The notes under the pieces were generated by a model, which was not told where the DNA came from, made no database searches, and was given only the letters and a program-made list of their open reading frames with translations. The translations under genes and the position numbers were made by a program. This document shows, piece by piece, positions 1 through 6,213 of a stretch of DNA of 9,519 bases; positions within the stretch are counted from its first letter, which is position 1, and each line of letters opens with the position of its first letter. Source of the stretch: Desulfuromonadaceae bacterium GWB2_53_15 (GTDB taxonomy: Bacteria; Desulfobacterota; Desulfuromonadia; Geobacterales; Pseudopelobacteraceae); contig MHXL01000095.1 in the NCBI GenBank assembly GCA_001824455.1, positions 474 through 9,992 on the forward strand, written 5' to 3'.

Positions 1-1
1 G

Positions 2-1777
2 GGGATCATGGCCGGCCGTTACGCCGGGGTGGTTGTATGGCCGGACCGCTCCGGAGAGCGGCAGGGTTTGAAGAAATGGACGCTGCGCCGGATCAGGGAG
101 GGGGTTCCGATCGTCTTCCTGGATCGTTTCGGTTTTGATGCGGAAGATGGTTTTTTCAGGCAAATTGGACTGGAGTTGAATACCATTGCACGTCTCACCC
201 CACCCGCGCGGATCGTATCCATTGATCCCCGGATCGGTTTTGAACAGCAACCGCTTCCCCAGATGGAAAACTTCCTGCCAATGAAGTTGAAGGAAGGGAC
301 GTCACTGTTGCGGCTGGCTTCAGCCAGTGGTGACATCAGTGATGCCGCGGCGATCACACCCTGGGGTGGTTATGTGCTGTATCCCTTTGGTGTAACCAGA
401 CTCTTTAATGATCAAAACGTATGGGTGGTAAACCCATTCCGTTTCTTCAAGGATGCCCTGCGCTTGCCTGATATGCCGGTGCCGGACACTACAACCGAAA
501 ATGGAGTGCGGCTGCTGCTTTCCCACGTGGATGGCGATGGTTTCGAGAGCATGGCTGAATGGCCGGGCGGCGGTCTGGCGGCCGATGAGCTGCGCCGGAG
601 AATTCTGGAAAAATACCGGATACCTGTCACGGTGTCCGTCATCACCGGAGTTGTCGCTCCAAATGGCCTCTATCCCGGCAAGGCACCCCGCCTGGAGCAG
701 GCTGCCCGCGACATTTTCTCGCTGCCTTGGGTGGAGGCGGCCAGCCATTCATTTTCGCACCCCTTTCGCTGGAAACCGGAGCAGGTTGATAATGGAATGG
801 TGGCTGAATCCTGGCACACGATGAAGATTCCTGGCTATAACTTCAACCTTGAGGCGGAGATCAGTGGCTCGCTGGAGTATATCAATAACAACTTGCTGCC
901 GGCGGGCAAAAAGGTAAAACTCTTTCAATGGACCGGCAACTGCCTGCCTGGTGAAGAAGCCATCCGCCTGACCTACCAGGCCGGCCTCCTCAACATCAAT
1001 GGCGGCGATACCATGATTACCGATTCGAACCGCTCGCTAACAAGGGTTGCCCCGTTAGGCATTTCCAGAAATGGCTGGTTTCAGGTCTTTGCGCCCAATC
1101 AGAATGAAAATGTCTACACCAACCTCTGGACCGACACTTTTTACGGCTATCGACGCGTGCTGGAAACCTACCGCCTGACCGAGTTTCCCCGCAGACTCAA
1201 ACCGGTCAACATCTACTACCACATATACTCTGCCAGCAAGACGGCCTCGCTGAAGAGCCTGCTTCATGTGCATGATTGGGCATTGGAACAGCGATTTTTC
1301 AGCATTTACACCTCCGAATACATCGAAAAGGTGCTGGATTTCAATCGCACGGTGGTGGCGCGGGACGGCTCCGGATGGCTGGTGCGTAACAGCGGGAAAC
1401 TCAAAGAGTTCCGTATTCCCCAGACAGCAGGTTTTCCTGAGTTGACTGCCGATGGCAGGGTGGCCGGCTTCAGTGATCATGGTGATAGCCGCTACATCCA
1501 TCTACTACCGGGCGGTGAGGCCAGAATTCATCTCAAGGCAACATTGCCGACTACTCCATATCTGGCGCAAGCCGGCGGCACGCTGGAGTCGCTGGAACGT
1601 TCCGGACCGGGAATGAAGATCAGGCTTAGAGGCTACACGCCGTTTTCGGTAGGGATTGCTAACGCCGACCGATGTGTGATCAGGGATGAAAAGTTGGGCA
1701 TATCCCTTGCTGGTACTGAGATGAGCGTTCTTGAACTCCCGGAGGGGACACATGCGTTGGACGTCGTCTGCCACTAG
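2..1777 (+). CDS. pelA: PelA, periplasmic Pel polysaccharide deacetylase/hydrolase (5' partial)
   Basis: The reading frame is open to the left edge, so the ATG at 8 is internal and the gene starts upstream. Residues below count from that ATG. About residues 1-130 look like the Rossmann-like middle domain of PelA. A carbohydrate esterase (deacetylase) domain follows: LLLSHVDGDG supplies Asp175 and Asp177, and ASHSFSHPF supplies His247 and His251. These match P. aeruginosa PelA D528, D530, H600 and H604 with one constant offset of 353, so roughly 350 residues, including the N-terminal glycoside hydrolase domain, lie outside the window. A beta-rich C-terminal region (about 450-589) completes the protein. 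With the offset, the full length would be near 940 aa, like the 948-aa homologue. By family knowledge it partially deacetylates Pel in the periplasm and works with PelB. The stop TAG at 1775 lies 26 nt inside the next gene, indicating a coupled operon. The identification is very secure. Confidence 0.96.
   Translation, partial: GIMAGRYAGVVVWPDRSGERQGLKKWTLRRIREGVPIVFLDRFGFDAEDGFFRQIGLELNTIARLTPPARIVSIDPRIGFEQQPLPQMENFLPMKLKEGTSLLRLASASGDISDAAAITPWGGYVLYPFGVTRLFNDQNVWVVNPFRFFKDALRLPDMPVPDTTTENGVRLLLSHVDGDGFESMAEWPGGGLAADELRRRILEKYRIPVTVSVITGVVAPNGLYPGKAPRLEQAARDIFSLPWVEAASHSFSHPFRWKPEQVDNGMVAESWHTMKIPGYNFNLEAEISGSLEYINNNLLPAGKKVKLFQWTGNCLPGEEAIRLTYQAGLLNINGGDTMITDSNRSLTRVAPLGISRNGWFQVFAPNQNENVYTNLWTDTFYGYRRVLETYRLTEFPRRLKPVNIYYHIYSASKTASLKSLLHVHDWALEQRFFSIYTSEYIEKVLDFNRTVVARDGSGWLVRNSGKLKEFRIPQTAGFPELTADGRVAGFSDHGDSRYIHLLPGGEARIHLKATLPTTPYLAQAGGTLESLERSGPGMKIRLRGYTPFSVGIANADRCVIRDEKLGISLAGTEMSVLELPEGTHALDVVCH
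1741..1747 (+). promoter_or_regulatory. Shine-Dalgarno site for the TPR gene at 1752
   Basis: GGAGGGG lies 4 nt before the ATG at 1752, inside the 3' end of pelA. It decides the start: the in-frame TTG at 1731, seven codons upstream, has no comparable ribosome binding site. Confidence 0.7.
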
Positions 1778-2669
1778 CAGCGAAAATGTGTCACCCCGCC
1801 GCGAACGCTTCTCGCCCCTGAACGTGGTATTGGGGACGTTTTCCGCCTTCATTCTGCTGCTGGCTCTGCTTTATCCAGAAGAGCGTCTGCTTGAAATCCT
1901 CGATACATCCCGCGATGGAAACGCGGCCACGGTTCGCTATCTTGAAGCTTTGCTGCGGGTGCACCCCAATGACGTGTCCCTGAGAATACGCCTGGCCGGA
2001 GAAGTCAGGCGGGTTGGCTTTTCACGCAAGGCGCTGGATCTTTTGGCAAGCTTCCCAATCCGGCTTTCTCCTGCCGAGCAGCATACTGTTCTGGTGTTAC
2101 GCTATCGGATACTGAAAGAGCTGCTTCTCGCCACTAAAACGGGAGATGTCAAGTTGCAAAACTATCAGGCAGAATTTGCCGATACTGCACGAAAGCTGGC
2201 GCAAGGCAAGCCAACGGTATGGGATCTGCGGCGTTTTGCCGCTGACGCCAAGGAAACCGGCGATCTTGAAACTCACCATGCATTCAGCCGCCAAGCTGAT
2301 GTTCTGGCTGCATCAATGGCGCCTGTTCCCATCGCGGGGGTCCCTGGCGACCCGTTTGCACTGGCGTTGGCGGGTGGTGATTACCGCACCGCAGCCGGCA
2401 TCTGTTTCAACAATATGAAACAGGCAAATGGCAACAACCTGAAACGAGAACTGTTCATCAAAGGGGTGCGGACCCTGCAGTCAGGCAATCTTCCGGTCGA
2501 GGCGTTCGAGGCGGGCGAAAGACATCTTAACGGATTGGCAGACGATCGGGAAACCCTGGTTTTTCTTACCAAGGTGGGCTTGGCCGCCGGCAAACCGGAG
2601 CGGGCGCAGCGCCTCATCAAACGCGCACTTAAAATGAGTGAAAAGTCTGCTCACTTGGACATTTCGTGA
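1752..2669 (+). CDS. Inner-membrane-anchored TPR protein, equivalent to the N-terminal part of PelB
   Basis: A 305-aa protein between pelA and the barrel-encoding pelB. The N-terminus is Ser/Thr- and Arg-rich, followed by one hydrophobic segment at about residues 23-41 (NVVLGTFSAFILLLALLY). There is no signal-peptidase-like site, so this looks like a membrane anchor with the rest in the periplasm. The remainder is helical and TPR-like (for example RYLEALLRVHPNDVSLRIRLAGEV, then FSRKALDLL; later AAGKPERAQRLIKRAL). P. aeruginosa PelB (1193 aa) begins with a predicted membrane helix and TPRs before its barrel; this protein plus the next (305 + 939 aa) adds up to a similar size. I therefore infer that it is the N-terminal part of a split PelB, probably a scaffold linking PelA and the inner-membrane synthase to the exporter. 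It overlaps pelA by 26 nt and the next gene by 4 nt (GTGA). A generic TPR adaptor peculiar to this lineage is the alternative. Confidence 0.85.
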   Translation: MRWTSSATSSENVSPRRERFSPLNVVLGTFSAFILLLALLYPEERLLEILDTSRDGNAATVRYLEALLRVHPNDVSLRIRLAGEVRRVGFSRKALDLLASFPIRLSPAEQHTVLVLRYRILKELLLATKTGDVKLQNYQAEFADTARKLAQGKPTVWDLRRFAADAKETGDLETHHAFSRQADVLAASMAPVPIAGVPGDPFALALAGGDYRTAAGICFNNMKQANGNNLKRELFIKGVRTLQSGNLPVEAFEAGERHLNGLADDRETLVFLTKVGLAAGKPERAQRLIKRALKMSEKSAHLDIS

Positions 2670-5485
2670 AGCAGACCCTCTTCGCAATAATTATGGCGCT
2701 GCTCTGGACATGCTGCCCTGTCCAAGTGCTTCAGAGTTGTGCCGAGAGTCCTGCCGCACCTATTGCTCCTTTTGATGCGGAGCTTTACAATCTTGGTTAT
2801 GATGTCTTTCTGGCCAATGGCAATCTTCGCGATGCCTTTGCCTTGGCGGAAAATGCAGTTGCGGTGCGCCCAAACGACGTTGTCTGGCGTCGCAGAGCCG
2901 CACAGACGGGAGAATGGTCAGGCAACTTCGCGCATGCTTTTGAACATTGGTTCTATCTGGCCACTGTCATGTCTGATCCTGATGCGAAGCAACCAGCCAT
3001 TCGCTTGGCTCGTGAGTTGCGTGAATTCAGTCGCTTGAAATATCTGATGGAATCTGAGCTTAAAGCCGGAAATGACAACGCGTTGCGCGAATATATTTCG
3101 GTCTGCGAGCTGCTGGGGCTTCCCGAGGATGCAATTGCAGCGATGGAGCTACGAAGGGCAGGCAAGGACGTCAAGGACATATTGGAGCAGCTTGCCCGTA
3201 TCTACGAGGCCACAGGTCATACGGATAATGCCATAGCTGCCTGGTTGGAACAGTCTGCGCGCTACGGTGCTACCGCGCCGGTCTTGCTGAAAGCAGCGTC
3301 TATGGCCTATGGCAAAGGGGATGTGCAGTCTGCCTACACTATTTTAAATCTGGGCAGAAAGAGTATGCCACCCCGTGAACTGGAGTACTGGGCAACACTT
3401 AGTGATCTGGACTGGGCCCTGCAGTATATGAAAGGCGCTTCGATGGCATCACGCGTGCTGGTGAAGCAGGGAAAGGGCAGGGACGTTGATTATCAGCGGC
3501 TCATCGCTGTCAGCCGTAATACAGACAAAGCTGAAACCTATGCCCTGGCGCTTGAAGGGTGGCTACGATTTAAAACAGCTCCATTTTTTTATGTATTGGT
3601 CGAGACCGGGATCGAGCTTAATCATCAGGACGAGCTTGTCTTGTTGATCCTTGATGCAGATCGTGAGGGTGTTCTTAAACCCCTGGAAGAATTCTCGTAT
3701 TACTGGATGCTACGATCCCGGATCCAACGGGCAACAGGCGATATCGCCGCAAGTATCAGCAATTACCAGGAGGCTATGCGTCGTGCTTCCGATAACGGCG
3801 GGCTGGCGGCGGGTTACATCTGGTTGCTGCTGGATCTTGATCGCCGCACTGAATTGCGGGAAACGCTTCAAAACTGGCGTGGGCGTGAAAAAAATATGCC
3901 GGAACTGTACGACTCCTTTGGAGCTGCGTTCGCTCTTCTTGGTGAACATAGCCGGGCTTTGAACTTTTTCCGGGCGCGTTACCGGAAGATGCGAAACGAT
4001 CCGGTCTGGCTGGCGGCGTATGCCGATATACTCGAACAGACCGGAAGCCCGGATCAGGCATTTCTCGAACGGATTCGCGCCCTCGAACTTGTGCGCGCAA
4101 GGATGAAGCAGGGGGCAACGCTGGCCGAGGATGACAGAAAAGAGCTTATGCGTGTGTATGCGCGCTTGGCCATGCAAATCGAGCCGGGAGATGTGCTTGA
4201 TGAACAGATGAAGAAAATCATGCGCGGCAAGCAGGATGATATTACCCGCGAACTGGTTTCGGCCTGGGCGCTGACAACGGAACGCAGCGATCTTGCCCGT
4301 CTCTGGTACCTGCGGGAATATGCCAGCATGGCCCGTCGCCCGGGGTGGGTCGAGCTTGCTTTGGCCATGGAGGAAAACGATCACGATCGCATCGCGCGGC
4401 TGATTAGTCAGGATCGGGAACTTCTTCCGTATCGGGATACCATCGAGGGCCTGTTGCGAGTCGGACGGACTCCTGACGCGGAAACCCTCGCTTTTGATCG
4501 GTTACAGGCCAATGACCAGGATTATCTGCTTGACCAACAGGTACGTGATGTCTTTAATGCCCGGCCCGGCTGGTTAAGTTATGGCCTGAGCCTGATGGAT
4601 CAGGGGGGGGTTGGTTTTCTGGAACAGCAGATATCGTTGTCCTACCCGTTAACACAGCGCCTTGCACTCAAGGTTGAAGCCGGCAACACGGAAATACGCC
4701 ACCTGAAAAACGGCCTTCTGGGCTTCTATCCCAGCAGCTCCAAAAACGCTCGGGCAGGTTTTTCACTGCGTCATGAGCAGGGCATGGCAGAAGCCTCAAT
4801 CGGTCTGTACGACGGACTTTCCCGCTCTGTCATGGCTACCATGAGGACGGACTGGAAATTGAATCACAAACAAAGTCTGGATCTGGCCCTGCGTGTGGGG
4901 GCCGAGGCCTCCGAGACGGTACTGCTCAAGATTGGCGGCCTGAAGGATGAAGTCAGTGTCGGCCTCCAGAACGCGTTTAGCTCCCGTGATTCGCTGCTGC
5001 TGAGGTTTTCTGCCCGAAGCCTGCGAGATCAGGATCGCCGCGAATTGGGGGAGGGGGCCTCCTTTGAAAGCGAGCTGACTCATCGCCTCTTGATGAGTCA
5101 GCCCGATACCAACCTGAGGTTGTTTGCCGGTTATCATCACTATGCCCGCAGCGCTAAACCCAGCGGCAAGGCGCTCAGGCTCATACCCGGTGAAATTGCC
5201 GATGCCGCCTATTATGTCCCGTCGTCCTTTACCCAGACAGGCATTGGGATCAACGTTGGACAGGAGGGCCGCACCAGTTACATTCGTCACTGGAGGCCCT
5301 TTGGTGCGCTGGATACAAACTGGAACAGCGTAAGTGGTCTCGGATATCATTATGAAGTGGGTCTGGTGGGGCCGGTCTTTGGCCTGGATAAGCTGGAAGG
5401 TGCCTTTTCCCAGGATAGCGGGTCATTTGGCACCAGCGACATGACCAGCCGTTTTGATCTGCGCTATCGGTATCATTTTGATTAG
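2666..5485 (+). CDS. pelB: PelB, periplasmic TPR and outer-membrane beta-barrel Pel exporter (C-terminal PelB piece)
   Basis: A 939-aa protein starting at GTG within the GTGA overlap. No strong ribosome binding site is visible, so initiation probably depends on translation of the gene before. Residues 1-26 form a Sec signal peptide (MKQ, hydrophobic core, then LQSCA before ES). Cleavage after Ala26 is plausible; LQSC would also allow a weak lipobox at Cys25. About residues 35-630 are TPR-type helical repeats, for example around 40-75 (LANGNLRDAFALAENAVAVRPND), 357-385 and 426-455. From about 633 to the end the sequence alternates polar and hydrophobic residues with many aromatics and glycines, ending in RFDLRYRYHFD, as in the roughly 300-aa PelB barrel. 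The chain ends one residue after the final Phe, slightly unlike the classic beta-signal. By family knowledge the barrel exports Pel and the TPRs bind PelA. Unlike P. aeruginosa PelB it lacks the inner-membrane anchor, which is on the separate upstream protein. A G8 tract (4603-4610) lies at the TPR/barrel junction. Confidence 0.94.
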   Translation: MKQTLFAIIMALLWTCCPVQVLQSCAESPAAPIAPFDAELYNLGYDVFLANGNLRDAFALAENAVAVRPNDVVWRRRAAQTGEWSGNFAHAFEHWFYLATVMSDPDAKQPAIRLARELREFSRLKYLMESELKAGNDNALREYISVCELLGLPEDAIAAMELRRAGKDVKDILEQLARIYEATGHTDNAIAAWLEQSARYGATAPVLLKAASMAYGKGDVQSAYTILNLGRKSMPPRELEYWATLSDLDWALQYMKGASMASRVLVKQGKGRDVDYQRLIAVSRNTDKAETYALALEGWLRFKTAPFFYVLVETGIELNHQDELVLLILDADREGVLKPLEEFSYYWMLRSRIQRATGDIAASISNYQEAMRRASDNGGLAAGYIWLLLDLDRRTELRETLQNWRGREKNMPELYDSFGAAFALLGEHSRALNFFRARYRKMRNDPVWLAAYADILEQTGSPDQAFLERIRALELVRARMKQGATLAEDDRKELMRVYARLAMQIEPGDVLDEQMKKIMRGKQDDITRELVSAWALTTERSDLARLWYLREYASMARRPGWVELALAMEENDHDRIARLISQDRELLPYRDTIEGLLRVGRTPDAETLAFDRLQANDQDYLLDQQVRDVFNARPGWLSYGLSLMDQGGVGFLEQQISLSYPLTQRLALKVEAGNTEIRHLKNGLLGFYPSSSKNARAGFSLRHEQGMAEASIGLYDGLSRSVMATMRTDWKLNHKQSLDLALRVGAEASETVLLKIGGLKDEVSVGLQNAFSSRDSLLLRFSARSLRDQDRRELGEGASFESELTHRLLMSQPDTNLRLFAGYHHYARSAKPSGKALRLIPGEIADAAYYVPSSFTQTGIGINVGQEGRTSYIRHWRPFGALDTNWNSVSGLGYHYEVGLVGPVFGLDKLEGAFSQDSGSFGTSDMTSRFDLRYRYHFD
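5074..5102. repeat. Perfect 11-bp inverted repeat inside pelB
   Basis: GCTGACTCATC (5074-5084) and GATGAGTCAGC (5092-5102) are exact reverse complements separated by a 7-nt loop. The repeat lies in the barrel-coding part of pelB. No T-run follows on the + strand, so it does not look like an intrinsic terminator. An mRNA stem-loop affecting stability or processing is possible. Confidence 0.6.
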
Positions 5486-5497
5486 AAGGAAAATTAC

Positions 5498-5615
5498 GGG
5501 AGCGTGGGCACCCTGCCCGTGTTTCGAGCGGTTTCATGCTCGAATAATGTCTTGACTTCAAAGGCTATTCAAGCGATACACCCGCTTGAAACGCAGGCAG
5601 GATGCCTACGCTCCC
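5498..5615. repeat. Palindromic REP/BIME-like (or small MITE-like) element between pelB and pelC
   Basis: This 118-nt element fills most of the 179-nt gap after pelB. Its outer arms, 5498-5531 and 5582-5615, are reverse complements at 29 of 34 positions (the outermost eight, GGGAGCGT, are identical). Each half also folds on itself. The left half has GGGCA/TGCCC (5506-5518) and TTCGAGC/GCTCGAA (5523-5544). The right half has AGGCA/TGCCT (5595-5607) and TTCAAGC/GCTTGAA (5568-5590). Differences between the halves preserve pairing within each local hairpin. This is the architecture of two head-to-head REP units, which in other bacteria are mobilised by RAYT (TnpA_REP) transposases; no such gene is in the window. 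No convincing target-site duplication is visible. Membership of a genome-wide family is inferred, since only one copy is seen here. It could affect how pelC-F transcript is made relative to pelA-B. Confidence 0.8.
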
Positions 5616-5654
5616 AGGAGATACTTTACTTGATTACAAAAACATTTCTTTAAC

Positions 5655-5660
5655 GGGAGG
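5655..5660 (+). promoter_or_regulatory. Shine-Dalgarno site of pelC
   Basis: GGGAGG lies 4 nt before the ATG at 5665. It fixes the pelC start at the residue that opens a proper lipoprotein signal peptide, rather than the in-frame ATG at 5602, which lies inside the palindromic repeat. Confidence 0.75.
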
Positions 5661-5664
5661 CAAC

Positions 5665-6195
5665 ATGAAACGATGGATTTCGCTAATAATCTCGGCGGTG
5701 CTGCTTGCCGGTTGTGTCACCCTGCATCAAGGTGGCAGCGCACCGGTCTCACTAAATGAAACCTGGGCGCTGCTGCCATTTATCAACAACACCGAGACCC
5801 CCTATGCGGGAGAACGAGCTGAAGCGGTAACAGCAGCTCTTATGTATGCCCGCGGCGTTCGGCAATTGGAGCGTTCTGCCGGCGAGACAAAGGTGGAGGA
5901 GATGGGGGTTGATCGGGGAGAACGTCGCCAGCGTGAGGCGCTGGAATTGGCCAAGCAGAAAAAGGTGCGTTATGCCTTGGCCGGGACAGTCAATGAATGG
6001 CGCTATAAGGTTGGCCTGGATGGTGAACCGGTGGTGAGTGTCGCCCTGCAGGTGATCGAACTGCCGCAAGGCAAGGTGATCTGGAGCGGCAGTGCCGGAA
6101 AGAGCGGCTGGAGCCGGGATGCAGTCAGTGCGGTGGCCCAGCAGGTACTGGATCGTCTGATCGGTACGATGAACATAACAAATGTTGCAAAGTAA
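5665..6195 (+). CDS. pelC: PelC, outer-membrane lipoprotein of the Pel export apparatus
   Basis: A 176-aa protein, close to the 172-aa P. aeruginosa PelC. It starts MKRW, followed by a hydrophobic stretch and the lipobox LLAGC with lipidated Cys17. The following residue is Val rather than Asp, so sorting to the outer membrane is expected. The mature part carries the PelC-type core: NETWALLPFINNTETPYAGERAEAV near the N-terminus, a KKVRYALAGTVNEWRYKVG central strand region, and VIWSGSAGKSGWSRDAVSAVAQQVLDRL near the end. In P. aeruginosa PelC forms a dodecameric ring with a negatively charged funnel on the periplasmic side of the PelB barrel, guiding the cationic polymer. It is separated from pelB by the palindromic repeat and has its own good ribosome binding site, unlike the coupled genes around it. 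pelD follows 18 nt downstream. Confidence 0.93.
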   Translation: MKRWISLIISAVLLAGCVTLHQGGSAPVSLNETWALLPFINNTETPYAGERAEAVTAALMYARGVRQLERSAGETKVEEMGVDRGERRQREALELAKQKKVRYALAGTVNEWRYKVGLDGEPVVSVALQVIELPQGKVIWSGSAGKSGWSRDAVSAVAQQVLDRLIGTMNITNVAK

Positions 6196-6213
6196 CGGGA
6201 GTTCGTTCAATAG

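Noticed and set aside
1731..1751. TTG start for the TPR gene at 1731
   Set aside because: The ATG at 1752 has a strong GGAGGGG at the right distance; the TTG has none.
3710..4384. Long antisense open frame (224 aa) opposite pelB
   Set aside because: It lies entirely opposite the well-supported TPR coding region; its translation shows no recognisable domain and reads as a shadow of the sense codons.
5498..5615. Intrinsic terminator after pelB
   Set aside because: The palindrome is long and imperfect, and no T-run follows either arm on the + strand. pelC-F need to be transcribed with the rest, so a repeat element explains it better.
5602..5664. Upstream in-frame start for pelC at 5602
   Set aside because: It would add 21 residues before the lipoprotein signal peptide, the ATG lies in the arm of the palindromic repeat, and the good ribosome binding site serves 5665.
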